A stretch of 38,918 nucleotides of DNA, from positions 1 through 38,918 of the forward strand of contig JBMDXK010000017.1 in assembly GCA_048594375.1 (NCBI GenBank), read 5' to 3'. Positions 25,837 through 35,140 of this stretch are shown one piece after another (positions within the stretch are counted from its first letter, which is position 1; the number at the start of each line of letters is the position of its first letter). The position numbers and the translations under genes are program-made. The notes under the pieces are model-generated. The model worked only from the letters and a program-made list of their open reading frames with translations, had not been told where the DNA came from and searched no databases. The stretch is from JBMDXK01 sp048594375 (GTDB lineage: Bacteria > Pseudomonadota > Alphaproteobacteria > Rhizobiales > Methylopilaceae).

Positions 25837-26619
25837 GTGGAAAAACTCACCGCAATGACACCGCGAGCAGCTCTGTCAACAAGCGCAGCTGCTTTACGCT
25901 GGCTGTTCCGGCAAGCACTGGATGTTGCTTTGCCGCCCCGTTGCATGGCCTGCCAGATGCCTGTGCGGGATCATGGGGCGCTGTGCTTCCACTGCTGGCA
26001 GGGCATGGAGTTTATTACACGCCCTTATTGCGAACATCTTGGCACGCCATTTACTATGGATTTAGGGCAAGGAATGCTTTCTGCCCGCGCGATTGCGGCT
26101 CCCATGAAAATGCAGCGGATTCGCGCGGTTGCCCGGTATGATGCCACCGCCAGAACGCTGGTTCATCGGTTAAAATACGGCGATCATCTGGAGCTGGTGG
26201 CACCCATGGCGCGGATGATGCTCCGCGCCGGAGCAGAACTGTTTACCGATGCACAGGTCATTGTGCCGGTACCATTGCACACTTTTCGCTTGTGGCGGCG
26301 GCGCTATAATCAATCCGCAGAATTATGCCGCGCTCTTGCAAGCGAATCGGGTGTATCTGCGCGCCCCGTTGCTTTAAGGCGCAAGAAAGCTACCCGCTCA
26401 CAGGTGGGACTTACCCGCAAACAACGGCGTGATAATCTCAGGCAAGCGTTTTGTGTGCGGCCAAAAGAAATACACCATATAAAAGGCAAACGGGTGATTC
26501 TGGTGGATGATGTCATGACATCCGGTGCAACACTCAATGCCGCAGCCAAAGCTTTGCTGGATGCGGGCGCATTGCGTGTGGATGCGCTTACTTTTGCGCT
26601 TGTGTTTGAGCGCGTATAA
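25837..26619 (+). CDS. comF: ComF family phosphoribosyltransferase-like protein
   Basis: ComF-type protein with a zinc-finger N-terminus and a type I phosphoribosyltransferase fold. ComF supports DNA uptake in competent species. In other bacteria its role is not settled. CMACQMPV and CFHCW (about residues 33-55) provide four cysteines. VPVPLHTFRLWRRRYNQSAELCRAL and the PRPP loop VILVDDVMTSGATL (about residues 222-235) are typical. The frame allows GTG at 25837 or ATG at 25855, and neither has a strong ribosome-binding site. A glutaredoxin gene follows after 31 bp. Confidence 0.92.
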   Translation: MEKLTAMTPRAALSTSAAALRWLFRQALDVALPPRCMACQMPVRDHGALCFHCWQGMEFITRPYCEHLGTPFTMDLGQGMLSARAIAAPMKMQRIRAVARYDATARTLVHRLKYGDHLELVAPMARMMLRAGAELFTDAQVIVPVPLHTFRLWRRRYNQSAELCRALASESGVSARPVALRRKKATRSQVGLTRKQRRDNLRQAFCVRPKEIHHIKGKRVILVDDVMTSGATLNAAAKALLDAGALRVDALTFALVFERV

Positions 26620-26650
26620 ACAAACAATACCAATCAGGAAGGAAACAACA

Positions 26651-26914
26651 ATGACCGACATTACCATTTATACCAAAAGCACCTGCCCTTATTGCCGCAA
26701 GGCTAAAGCACTGCTGGATGCAAAAGGGCAATCCTATAAAGAAATCGACATTCTGGAACACCCCGACCGCCGTCCGGAAATGATTGAACGCGCACATGGC
26801 CGCACCACGGTGCCACAGATTTTCATCAATAGTCAGCATATTGGTGGCTGTGATGATCTGCACGCGCTGGACGAAAAAGGCGAACTCGATACTTTGCTTG
26901 GACATGCCGCATGA
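26651..26914 (+). CDS. grxC: Glutaredoxin 3
   Basis: Glutathione-dependent disulfide reductase of 87 residues. The dithiol active site CPYC is at about residues 12-15 (TKSTCPYCRKAKALLD), and the glutathione-binding TVPQIFINSQHIGGCDDL follows. The longer frame upstream is not used: AGGAAGG lies directly before the ATG at 26651 and the protein begins MTDITIYTKSTCPYC. Its stop overlaps the start of the next gene in ATGA (26911-26914), so the two are translationally coupled. Confidence 0.97.
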   Translation: MTDITIYTKSTCPYCRKAKALLDAKGQSYKEIDILEHPDRRPEMIERAHGRTTVPQIFINSQHIGGCDDLHALDEKGELDTLLGHAA

Positions 26915-27738
26915 CAACATTTACTGCTGCTCTGGTACAAATGCGTTCTTCCACAAATGTGGAAGAAAATATTGATACTGTCACCGCACTGATACGCGAG
27001 GCCGTGGGACGTGGAGCCCATTATATCCAGACGCCAGAAATGACTTCAGTGCTGAACCGCGATCGTGAAAATCTGATTGCGGAAGTAGGCACCGAGGCCA
27101 GCGATGGCTCGTTAAAAATTCTTCGCGCCTTAGCGGATGAGTATCAGGTATGGCTGCATATTGGCTCGTTGGCAATCCGGCAGGAAAATTCGCCAAAACT
27201 GGTCAACCGCAGCTATCTGATTGCACCCAATGGGCATATTCAGGCTTTTTACGATAAAATTCACATGTTTGACGTGGATTTGCCTCACGGGGAAAGCTGG
27301 CGGGAATCGGAAGGCTATCAGCCCGGTGATAAGGCCGTTGTTGCGGCACTGCCATGGGGGGCGCTTGGCATGGGCATTTGCTACGATCTGCGTTTTCCCA
27401 TTCTGGCGCATACGCTGGCACAAAAAGGCGCAGCATTCCTGTCCTACCCTTCTGCCTTCACGCGCCAGACCGGCGAAGCCCATTGGCATGTACTGCTCCG
27501 CGCACGCGCCATTGAAACAGGCGCATTCGTGTTTGCCGCCGCTCAGGGAGGCAAACATGCCGATGGCCGCGAAACTTACGGTCACAGTCTGATTGTCAAC
27601 CCATGGGGTGAAGTGCTGGCAGAAGGTGGCTTGCAGCAGGAAGTGGTGATGGCAGAAATTGACCCCATGGCGGTTAATCTGGCACGGCAACGCATTCCCG
27701 CTTTGCGCAACAGCCGCCCATTCACGCTGCCGGAATAA
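26911..27738 (+). CDS. Carbon-nitrogen hydrolase, Nit-type (probable deaminated-glutathione/omega-amidase)
   Basis: Nitrilase-superfamily amidase of 275 residues, in the Nit1/Nit2-like branch that repairs deaminated glutathione or cleaves omega-amides. The catalytic Glu is in TPEMTSV (about residue 44), Lys in YDKIHMFDVD (about 112) and Cys in GMGICYDLRFP (about 152). AHWHVLLRARAIETGAFVFAAAQGG and GHSLIVNPWGEVLAEG are conserved. It overlaps grxC by four bases. Pairing with glutaredoxin fits a glutathione-related role, but substrate assignment is inferred. Confidence 0.9.
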   Translation: MTTFTAALVQMRSSTNVEENIDTVTALIREAVGRGAHYIQTPEMTSVLNRDRENLIAEVGTEASDGSLKILRALADEYQVWLHIGSLAIRQENSPKLVNRSYLIAPNGHIQAFYDKIHMFDVDLPHGESWRESEGYQPGDKAVVAALPWGALGMGICYDLRFPILAHTLAQKGAAFLSYPSAFTRQTGEAHWHVLLRARAIETGAFVFAAAQGGKHADGRETYGHSLIVNPWGEVLAEGGLQQEVVMAEIDPMAVNLARQRIPALRNSRPFTLPE

Positions 27739-27754
27739 AAACACGCCAAATATT

Positions 27755-27805
27755 GGCATCTGGATAGAAAATAGTGTATAGCAAAGCCTTCATTATCCAG
27801 ATGCC
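27755..27805. repeat. Perfect 12-bp inverted repeat between the amidase gene and dapF
   Basis: GGCATCTGGATA (27755-27766) is repeated as TATCCAGATGCC (27794-27805) with 27 bases between. No U-tract follows directly. It may end the upstream transcript or form part of the dapF leader. Confidence 0.7.
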
Positions 27806-27840
27806 GCTTAAAATGAAGCGCTTCATCTGAAGATTAAGCG
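27805..27840. repeat. Nested palindromes just upstream of dapF
   Basis: CGCTTAA (27805-27811) pairs with TTAAGCG (27834-27840) around a perfect 14-bp palindrome, ATGAAGCGCTTCAT (27813-27826). The block ends 12 bases before the dapF ATG, close enough to affect transcription or ribosome access. Confidence 0.65.
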
Positions 27841-27852
27841 AAAGTTGTGGCC

Positions 27853-28728
27853 ATGAGTGCGCTGGCAAACAAGCCTTATGTGAAAATGAACGGATTGGGC
27901 AATGCCATTATTGTGCTGGATTTGCGCGATGATTCCGTAAAATTTTCCCGCGATGATGTGCGCGCCATTGCCGAACACCCGAATGGCGAACCTTTCGACC
28001 AGATGATGGTGATGCTTCCGGCGCGCACACCGGCCACTGCCGCTTTCATGCTTATTTATAACAGTGACGGTTCAGAAGCGGGCGCGTGCGGCAACGGCAC
28101 CCGCTGCGTGGCATGGTATGAGATGGAGCGGCTCGCCACAGATTCTGTAACACTGGAAACCCGTGCAGGATTGCTTTTTTGCCGCCGTAGCCCGGATTTT
28201 ATGACTGTGAGCGTGGATATGGGCAAACCCCGGTTCGGCTGGCAGGATATTCCGCTCAGCGAACCGTTTGCCGATACCCGCGCCATTGAGCTGCAAGCCG
28301 GCCCCATTGATGCGCCGGTGCTGCACTCGCCTTCGGTGGTGAATGTGGGCAATCCCCACGCTATTTTCTGGGTAAATGACGTGGAAGCCCATGACTTGGC
28401 AAAATTTGGCCCTCTCCTTGAAAATCACCCCATTTTTCCGCAGAGTGCCAATATTTCGCTCGCGCATGTCACTTCTGCCAACAGCCTAAAGCTAAAAGTG
28501 TGGGAGCGCGGCGTAGGCTTGACGCTGGCGTGTGGCACGGCGGCATGTGCGGCCGCGGTCTGTGCCGCCAACACAGGACGCACTGACCGGAGGGTTGCTG
28601 TAACCCTGCCGGGCGGTGTGCTTGATATTGATTGGGATGCCACAAGCGGCCATATTTTTATGACCGGCTCTGTTGCTATTGAGCATGAAGCCGCGTTCAA
28701 CCCTAATATTTTTGCAAGGGCTTTGTGA
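27853..28728 (+). CDS. dapF: Diaminopimelate epimerase
   Basis: Converts LL- to meso-diaminopimelate for lysine and peptidoglycan synthesis, using two cysteines without a cofactor. The first catalytic Cys is in ACGNGTRC (about residue 78) and the second in LACGTAACAAAV (about residue 223). FVKMNGLGN appears as YVKMNGLGNAIIVLDL at the N-terminus. The conserved NVGNPHAIFWV is present. The ATG at 27853 is chosen over the in-frame GTG at 27847. The product is 291 residues. The stop TGA overlaps the mtaB ATG by one base. Confidence 0.97.
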   Translation: MSALANKPYVKMNGLGNAIIVLDLRDDSVKFSRDDVRAIAEHPNGEPFDQMMVMLPARTPATAAFMLIYNSDGSEAGACGNGTRCVAWYEMERLATDSVTLETRAGLLFCRRSPDFMTVSVDMGKPRFGWQDIPLSEPFADTRAIELQAGPIDAPVLHSPSVVNVGNPHAIFWVNDVEAHDLAKFGPLLENHPIFPQSANISLAHVTSANSLKLKVWERGVGLTLACGTAACAAAVCAANTGRTDRRVAVTLPGGVLDIDWDATSGHIFMTGSVAIEHEAAFNPNIFARAL

Positions 28729-29975
28729 TGAGTGTTGAAGTCCATACCTTTGGTTGCCGCCTGAACATCTATGAATCCGAAGCCATTAAAAAAGCCGCCG
28801 AAGCCAGCGGCCAGCAAAACCTGATTGTGGTGAATACCTGCGCAGTCACGGCGGAAGCAACCCGTCAGGCACGCCAAACCATTCGCCGGCTGCGCCGCGA
28901 AAACCCGAACGCCCAATTGGTCGTGACGGGATGTGCCGCACAAATTGAGCCGGAAACCTTTGCAGAAATGCCGGAAATTGACCGGATTGTGGGCAATAAC
29001 GAGAAAATGCAGGCCGAGACGTGGAAACAGCCTTTCGGGCTGGATGACGTGGAACGGGTGCAGGTAAACGATATTATGTCGGTGCGCGAGACCGCCACGC
29101 ATTTGCTGGAAGGTTTTGGTGACCGCTCCCGCGCGTTTGTGCAAATCCAGAACGGTTGTGACCACCGCTGCACATTCTGTATCATCCCGTTTGGCCGTGG
29201 GCCTTCCCGTTCGGTGCCCATGGGCGGTGTGGTGGATCAGGTGCGCCGCCTAGTTGAAGGCGGTTCCCATGAAGTGGTGCTGACCGGCGTTGATCTGACC
29301 AGTTACGGCACCGATTTGCCCGGCCAACCAAAACTGGGCGCATTGGTGCGCGCGATTTTGCGCCGTGTGCCGGAGCTGTCGCGGCTGCGGTTGTCTTCCA
29401 TTGACGCTGTGGAAGTGGATGATGATCTGATGCGCGCCTTTGCGGAAGAAGAACGCCTGATGCCGCATCTGCATCTTTCCTTCCAGTCGGGCGATGATCT
29501 TATCCTCAAGCGTATGAAGCGCCGCCACAGCCGTGAAGATGCGGTAAAATTCTGCGCTGATGTGCGCCGGATGCGCCCTGATATGGTGTTCGGTGCGGAT
29601 TTCATCACCGGTTTCCCCACCGAAACCGAAATGCACTTTCGCAACACGCTGGCCAGTGTGGACGATTGCGGCCTGACACATCTGCATGTGTTTCCGTTCT
29701 CGCCGCGCAAAGGCACACCCGCTGCCCGTATGCCGCAGGTGCCGCGCGAAATGGGCAAAGAACGTGCAGCCCGCCTGCGCGCCAAGGGCGATCAGGCCTT
29801 GCAGCGGCATCTGGCATTCAATATCGGACGGCAGTGCAACGCGCTGGTGGAAAGCGGCGAACTTGCCCGCACCGAAGGCTTCACGTTGATAAAGCTTGCG
29901 CGTCCCGCAGATATCGGCGCTGTGGTGCGTCTGCGTGTGGTGGGGCATGACGGCAAAAGGTTGCTTGCAGCATGA
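28728..29975 (+). CDS. mtaB: tRNA t6A37 methylthiotransferase MtaB
   Basis: Radical-SAM enzyme that adds a methylthio group to t6A37 of tRNAs that read ANN codons. The N-terminal MTTase domain has Cys in HTFGCRLN, VVNTCAVT and GCAAQ, which bind one iron-sulfur cluster. The radical-SAM motif CDHRCTFCIIPFGRG (about residues 142-156) binds the other. The middle has GADFITGFPTET, and a C-terminal TRAM-like region follows. At 415 residues it has normal length. It shares TGATG with dapF and ATGA with ftsY, so translation of all three is coupled. Confidence 0.96.
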   Translation: MSVEVHTFGCRLNIYESEAIKKAAEASGQQNLIVVNTCAVTAEATRQARQTIRRLRRENPNAQLVVTGCAAQIEPETFAEMPEIDRIVGNNEKMQAETWKQPFGLDDVERVQVNDIMSVRETATHLLEGFGDRSRAFVQIQNGCDHRCTFCIIPFGRGPSRSVPMGGVVDQVRRLVEGGSHEVVLTGVDLTSYGTDLPGQPKLGALVRAILRRVPELSRLRLSSIDAVEVDDDLMRAFAEEERLMPHLHLSFQSGDDLILKRMKRRHSREDAVKFCADVRRMRPDMVFGADFITGFPTETEMHFRNTLASVDDCGLTHLHVFPFSPRKGTPAARMPQVPREMGKERAARLRAKGDQALQRHLAFNIGRQCNALVESGELARTEGFTLIKLARPADIGAVVRLRVVGHDGKRLLAA

Positions 29976-30910
29976 GTGATGAACACGAAAAACAGGGCTG
30001 GTTCCAGCGCCTGAAATCCAGCGTAACGCGCACTTCAACCGCCTTTACCCAGCGCATCACATCGCTTTTTACCAAAACGCGGCTGGATACAGCCACCCTT
30101 GAAGAGCTGGAAGATCTGCTGCTGCAAGCCGATCTGGGCATGGATACGGCGCTGGCGATCACCGACACCATTGCGCGGCAGCGCGTTGACCGCAACCTTG
30201 ACGATGCAGCGGTGCGCACCATTGTGCGCGATGAAATTTTGCACGTGCTAGAGCCGGTGGAAAAGCCCTTGGAGTTCACCGCCAAAAGCCCGTTTGTTCT
30301 GCTCATGGTTGGAGTGAACGGTGCTGGAAAAACCACAACCATTGGCAAGCTGGCCGCGCAATTTTCAGCGCAAGGTAAAAAGGTGATGATTGCGGCGGGT
30401 GATACGTTTCGCGCCGCAGCCGTGGAACAGCTTTCCGTATGGGCAGACCGTACCGGCGCGCAGTTTGTGAGTGCCAAGCTTGGTGCGGATGCAGCAGGAC
30501 TGGCGTTTGATGCACTGCAACAAGCCAAAGCCGAAGGCGTCGATGTGTTGATGGTGGACACCGCGGGTCGGTTGCAAAACAAATCCGGCCTCATGGAAGA
30601 ACTGGCGAAAATCCGCCGCGTAATGACCAAGCTTGACCCTGATGCGCCGCACGCCACGCTGCTGGTGCTGGATGCCACCACCGGGCAGAACGCAGTCTCC
30701 CAGGTGGAGGCGTTTGGCAAAACCGCAGGCGTAACTGGCCTTGTCATGACCAAGTTGGACGGCACCGCGCGGGGCGGTATTCTTGTCGCGGTGGCTGCAA
30801 AGTTTGGCTTGCCTGTACACTATGTTGGTATCGGTGAAGGGGTTGCAGACCTTGAAACTTTTAATGCCAAAGAATTTGCCAATGCCCTTGTGGGTGTTGA
30901 GGCCGCATAG
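29972..30910 (+). CDS. ftsY: Signal recognition particle receptor FtsY
   Basis: GTPase that docks SRP-ribosome complexes at the inner membrane. The SRP RNA of the same pathway is at 11973. The N domain is at about residues 15-90, with LDTATLEELEDLLLQADLG. The G domain has GVNGAGKTTTIGKLA (about 111-125), DTFRAAAVEQL, DTAGRLQNK, TKLDGTARGG and the closing GIGEGVADLETFNAKEF. The protein is 312 residues with almost no acidic A domain, as is usual in alphaproteobacteria. The ATG overlaps the mtaB stop. A strong hairpin follows at 30961-30997. Confidence 0.98.
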   Translation: MSDEHEKQGWFQRLKSSVTRTSTAFTQRITSLFTKTRLDTATLEELEDLLLQADLGMDTALAITDTIARQRVDRNLDDAAVRTIVRDEILHVLEPVEKPLEFTAKSPFVLLMVGVNGAGKTTTIGKLAAQFSAQGKKVMIAAGDTFRAAAVEQLSVWADRTGAQFVSAKLGADAAGLAFDALQQAKAEGVDVLMVDTAGRLQNKSGLMEELAKIRRVMTKLDPDAPHATLLVLDATTGQNAVSQVEAFGKTAGVTGLVMTKLDGTARGGILVAVAAKFGLPVHYVGIGEGVADLETFNAKEFANALVGVEAA

Positions 30911-30960
30911 CAGTTGTTTTTATGAAAAATATGCGACGAAACAAATGTTTATAGCACGAT

Positions 30961-31012
30961 AGCCTGAGACAGATGAAATGATGATCTGTCTCAGGCTTTA
31001 AGTCCTTGTTTT
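30961..31012 (+). terminator. Terminator after dapF-mtaB-ftsY
   Basis: AGCCTGAGACAGAT (30961-30974) and ATCTGTCTCAGGCT (30984-30997) form a perfect 14-bp stem with a 9-base loop. The following tract (TTAAGTCCTTGTTTT) is only moderately U-rich. Confidence 0.78.
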
Positions 31013-31104
31013 ATCGCAGAGTTTCATCCAGTAAAATAATGATTTTATTGGAACTCGGCTATTAGGCCAGAACCTTTTGTATTCGTATTGTTCAAGGAAG
31101 AAAC

Positions 31105-31677
31105 ATGACTGCACCAACCTCCGAAGCCCGGCAACTGCATCCTTTGGCAAAGTTCGCTCTTGAACTGGGGCCTTTGGTGATTTTCTTTTTTGTGAATGCA
31201 CGGATGGGAATTTTTCAGGCCACAGCCGCCTTCATGGTCGCAACGGCCATTTCGCTGGCTGCATCGTGGTTCCTGACCCGCAAAGTGGCCATTATGCCTT
31301 TGGTTTCGGCCTTTGTGGTGGCAATTTTTGGCGGCCTGACGCTCTATTTGCAAGATGATCTGTTTATCAAACTCAAACCCACCATTATCAATACCCTGTT
31401 TGGCTTTACCCTGCTGGGGGGCTTGCTGTTTGGAAAATCATTGCTGGCTTATGTGTTTGAGGATGCATTCAAACTCACCGATGAAGGCTGGAAAATCCTC
31501 ACCTTCCGCTGGGCGTTATTTTTCCTGTTTCTGGCTATTATCAAAGAAGTGGTATGGCGCACCCAAACTACCGATTTCTGGGTTGGCTTTAAAGTGTGGG
31601 GCATTATGCCCATCACCATTGTTTTTGCCCTCATGCAGGTTAAAATCCTGCAGGAGCACAGCCTCGACAAAGATTGA
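31105..31677 (+). CDS. yciB: Intracellular septation protein, YciB/IspZ family
   Basis: Polytopic inner-membrane protein of 190 residues. It is linked to cell division and envelope synthesis in enterobacteria, and the mechanism is not known. Hydrophobic segments lie at about residues 14-30, 34-56, 60-78, 90-115, 132-150 and 160-178. LGPLVIFFFVNARMGIF and LTDEGWKILTFRWALFF are characteristic. AGGAAG precedes the ATG. It lies 194 bp after ftsY, its usual neighbour, but behind a terminator. Confidence 0.93.
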   Translation: MTAPTSEARQLHPLAKFALELGPLVIFFFVNARMGIFQATAAFMVATAISLAASWFLTRKVAIMPLVSAFVVAIFGGLTLYLQDDLFIKLKPTIINTLFGFTLLGGLLFGKSLLAYVFEDAFKLTDEGWKILTFRWALFFLFLAIIKEVVWRTQTTDFWVGFKVWGIMPITIVFALMQVKILQEHSLDKD

Positions 31678-31696
31678 ATGCTCTGTGATGGATATA

Positions 31697-31726
31697 AGCG
31701 TGGCATACTAAACAGTATGCCACGCT
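31697..31726. terminator. Perfect 13-bp hairpin between convergent yciB and putA
   Basis: AGCGTGGCATACT (31697-31709) and AGTATGCCACGCT (31714-31726) form a stem with a 4-base loop. No U-tract follows on the plus strand within six bases. It probably separates the convergent transcripts of yciB and putA. Confidence 0.6.
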
Positions 31727-31929
31727 GTGATGCTCAATAAAAAAACCACTGCTAGCTGGTTTAAATTTCTGGACAAAATGCACAGCATTGATTTTAGTGG
31801 AGTTCAAGTTTTTAGTGACAATTTGGACACACAAGAAGGATCAATACCGTACGGAATCATAATAGCATATTGTACAGTCTTCAGCAGATGAGCTGATCTA
31901 TTACTGATTATCATCCTTTTATGGAATGT

Positions 31930-34900
31930 TCATTGGGAGGGTGTACCCATGAGCAGGCTAGCATTTCCTCCTGCTGCCGCTATATTGACAGTCACTACTT
32001 TTTCCGTACAGAAGCGTTGCAGATAGTAAGGGCCGCCTGCTTTAGGACCCGTTCCAGAAAGTTTGCATCCGCCGAATGGCTGTGTCCCCACCATTGCCCC
32101 AATAATGTTGCGGTTTACATACACATTACCCACTTCTGCGAGCGTTGAAACTATCTTAATATGGCGCTCAATCCGGCTGTGGATACCAAGAGTCAGGCCA
32201 TACCCCAAATTGTTGATTTTTTTTACAGTCTCGACAAGCTCACCTGCTTTCCATGGCATAACATGCAAAATAGGTCCAAACACTTCTTTTTTTAGCTCAC
32301 TCATGCATTCCAGCACTATTATCCTTGGCGCAACATAAAAACCGTGATCCGGTTTCTTTCCCTCCATGAGTATTGCATTCTCATTTTGCAGCACAGTGCA
32401 ATACCTCTCCAAATTTTGCTGCGCTTCAGCATCAATCACTGGGCCAATATCGGTATTGAAAGAGAGGGGATCATTCACTTTCAGCAGCTTTAATGCACCT
32501 GTGAGCATAGTCATAAGCGGCTCAAAAAGTTCTTCCTGCACGCACAAAAGCCGCAGGGCAGAGCACCGCTGCCCAGCTGAGCGAAACGCAGAAGCAATCA
32601 CATCATCCACCACTTGCTCTATCAGAGCGCTGGCATCCACCAGCATGGCATTGATGCCACCGGTTTCAGCAATAAGCGGCACAATGGGCGCATTTTTGGC
32701 TGCGAGTGCGCGGTTAATGCTCCATGCGGTTTCAGTGGAGCCGGTAAAGGCAACCCCGTCAAGCTCAGAATGCGCAACAAGTGCTTCCCCTACTTTTTTC
32801 CCACCCGGCAAGAAATGGAGAGCGGAAGGTGTGATCCCCGCCTGAAGCAACAACTGTATAATGTGTGCAGCAATCAGCGGAGTTTGTTCAGCAGGTTTGG
32901 CTACCACCGCATTACCCGCGACAAGAGCCGCTACAATCTGTCCTGTGAAAATGGCCATAGGAAAATTCCAAGGACTGATACAAACAAAAACACCACGCCC
33001 CCGCAATAACAAATTATTGGTTTCACCGGTGCAGCCAGGCATGGCCTGCGGCCTCAGTACGCGTCGTGCCTCGGCCGCATAATAGCGACAAAAATCCACC
33101 GCTTCGCGCAGTTCCCCATAGGCATCCTGAATGGTTTTTCCCGCTTCCCGTTGTAGCAAGCCCAGCAGTATAAAGCGATTTGCTTCAAACATATCCGCTG
33201 CACGTTCCAGACATTCGGCTCGCACCTCAATGCTTGTTTCTCGCCATGCTGCGGCACCATCATGCGCCGCTTGCATAGCGGCATTAACCAGAGCCCCATC
33301 GCCTTCCACTACCGAGCCTATAACCTGAGAAGGACGTGCTGGATTGAAAACGTTGCGCTTGGCGCCGCTCATGGAATGCCCATTAATTAGCGGTGCAGCG
33401 GATAGAGGCACATTGTACGCCTCTATCCCTTCCTGCAAAGCAGCAACGGCTGCGGCATTTCCCCAGTCCATACCTGCGGAATTGATTCGGTCATGTCCAT
33501 AAAGGTCACGAGGCAGGGGCAGCGACTGTGGCCGAGCGCTGGCTCGGCGCAAAATGTCTTGCGGTGCCTCCACTAGCGCTTCGATAGGAATCGCCGTATC
33601 GCGCAGGTTGGCCAGAAAAGAGGTATTGGCGCTATTTTCGAGTAAACGCCGCACCAGATAGGCTAAAAGATCGCTATGCTTGCCAACAGGAGCGTAAATA
33701 CGGCACGGAAGTGCTTCGTCGGTCTGTTCACGCAGGGCAGCGTAAAGCTCTTCACCCATGCCATGGAGGCGTTGGAACTCATAAGTTTTGCCTTTCCCCC
33801 GATGATAGATTTGCGCAACGGTCAATGCATTGTGGGAGGCAAATTGTCCGAAAAAACGGTTATTGTTAAAGATAATATCCGCGCAAGCCAAAAAATTGAG
33901 ATCGGTGGCGGCTTTTTGTGTAAAAACAGGATAGGCGGCAAGCCCTCGCTCTTGTGCGCGTTTGATCTCCGTATCCCAATACGCCCCTTTCACCAGCCGC
34001 ACCATGAAGCGCCGGTCATGCTCTACGGCCAGCTCGCCCAGCCAGTGCAGCACTTTCTGCGCCTGCGTGTTGTAAGCCTGTACGGCCAGACCAAACCCGT
34101 CCCAACCCTTTAGAGATTGATCCCCCACAACCGCTGAAATCACATCCAAGGATAGTTCAAGCCGCTCAGCTTCTTCTGCATCCACTGTGAAAGTGAGATT
34201 GTATCTACACGCATCGCGTGCCAATTCCAGCACCAGAGGGGTAAGTTCTGAAAGAACACAATCGCGGTTTAAAGGCTCATAGCGCGGATGCAACGCTGAA
34301 AGCTTTACAGAAATCCCCGGACGAGCTTGCACAGAAATATTCTGGGCAGCATCTCCCAGAGTATGAATTGCATCCCTGTACGCTGCAAAGTAGCGTGACG
34401 CCTCCTGTGTTGTTCGCGCTCCTTCCCCCAGCATATCGAAGGAGTAACGATCGGGGAAATCATCGCCCAGCGGCGAGTGTTGCAAAGCATCTTTAATTGT
34501 CTGACCACGGATGAAATGGCTGCTCATGATGCTCACCGCGCTTTTCACAGCAAGTCGCACCGCAGGCATTCCCAAACGATGACAGAGTTTTTGCATGATG
34601 CCTTTTTCAGGCAGACTGCTATCTGAAAGAACGGCTGAAACGTGCAGCATTCTGCCGGTTATGGTAAGCAGCGGTGAAGAAGCATCGCGCGATCCGCTCT
34701 TCAGAAAGGCTGCAAGTTTATCTTCAATCAGCTCATCCGCTGTGGTTGTATCAGGGATACGCAGCAATGCTTCTGCAATACCCATCAATGCTAATCCTTC
34801 ACCCGTATCAAGACGATAATGTTGCAAGAAAGCATCAAATCCACCATGCCACGGGGCATGGGAGCGGCATTGAGCGATCAAGCCATGCGCAAGATTTTTA

Positions 34901-35010
34901 GCAGAAGGAGTATAAAACGAGGCGGCCTGTTTAGTAACACGGTCAAAGAGTGCGGCTTCTTCCTGAGATGTATTAAAACTCTCGAACCTGTAAAGCGAAA
35001 GCGGCTGCAT
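31930..35010 (-). CDS. putA: Bifunctional proline dehydrogenase / L-glutamate gamma-semialdehyde dehydrogenase, type-A PutA
   Basis: Two-step oxidation of proline to glutamate on one chain. The N-terminal proline dehydrogenase barrel (about residues 60-480) has VKLSALHPRYE, FTVDAEEAERLELS and the FAD-site VRLVKGAYWDTEIKRAQERG. The aldehyde dehydrogenase domain (about 520-1010) has PWNFPMAIF, FTGSTETA, the catalytic Glu in ETGGINAM and the catalytic Cys in SAGQRCSALRLL. At 1026 residues it lacks the N-terminal ribbon-helix-helix DNA-binding domain of trifunctional PutA. The ATG at 35010 is chosen over GTG at 35022 because GGAGAG sits just before it. No Lrp-type regulator or proline transporter is next to it in the window. 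Confidence 0.97.
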   Translation of the reverse strand: MQPLSLYRFESFNTSQEEAALFDRVTKQAASFYTPSAKNLAHGLIAQCRSHAPWHGGFDAFLQHYRLDTGEGLALMGIAEALLRIPDTTTADELIEDKLAAFLKSGSRDASSPLLTITGRMLHVSAVLSDSSLPEKGIMQKLCHRLGMPAVRLAVKSAVSIMSSHFIRGQTIKDALQHSPLGDDFPDRYSFDMLGEGARTTQEASRYFAAYRDAIHTLGDAAQNISVQARPGISVKLSALHPRYEPLNRDCVLSELTPLVLELARDACRYNLTFTVDAEEAERLELSLDVISAVVGDQSLKGWDGFGLAVQAYNTQAQKVLHWLGELAVEHDRRFMVRLVKGAYWDTEIKRAQERGLAAYPVFTQKAATDLNFLACADIIFNNNRFFGQFASHNALTVAQIYHRGKGKTYEFQRLHGMGEELYAALREQTDEALPCRIYAPVGKHSDLLAYLVRRLLENSANTSFLANLRDTAIPIEALVEAPQDILRRASARPQSLPLPRDLYGHDRINSAGMDWGNAAAVAALQEGIEAYNVPLSAAPLINGHSMSGAKRNVFNPARPSQVIGSVVEGDGALVNAAMQAAHDGAAAWRETSIEVRAECLERAADMFEANRFILLGLLQREAGKTIQDAYGELREAVDFCRYYAAEARRVLRPQAMPGCTGETNNLLLRGRGVFVCISPWNFPMAIFTGQIVAALVAGNAVVAKPAEQTPLIAAHIIQLLLQAGITPSALHFLPGGKKVGEALVAHSELDGVAFTGSTETAWSINRALAAKNAPIVPLIAETGGINAMLVDASALIEQVVDDVIASAFRSAGQRCSALRLLCVQEELFEPLMTMLTGALKLLKVNDPLSFNTDIGPVIDAEAQQNLERYCTVLQNENAILMEGKKPDHGFYVAPRIIVLECMSELKKEVFGPILHVMPWKAGELVETVKKINNLGYGLTLGIHSRIERHIKIVSTLAEVGNVYVNRNIIGAMVGTQPFGGCKLSGTGPKAGGPYYLQRFCTEKVVTVNIAAAGGNASLLMGTPSQ

Positions 35011-35140
35011 GATTCTCTCCACCTCTCAAGGAAACTCGAAAAGCAATGATAAACCTAAACCGCTTGTACAAAAGTATATTTTCTCTGTAAAAAAGATAGC
35101 GAAAAACTGCTTCTGCCTCTTTGCGCATCCTTATCCTTTT

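Noticed and set aside
31740..31929. Possible insertion-sequence remnant between yciB and putA
   Set aside because: No terminal inverted repeats, target duplication or transposase-like frame could be seen.
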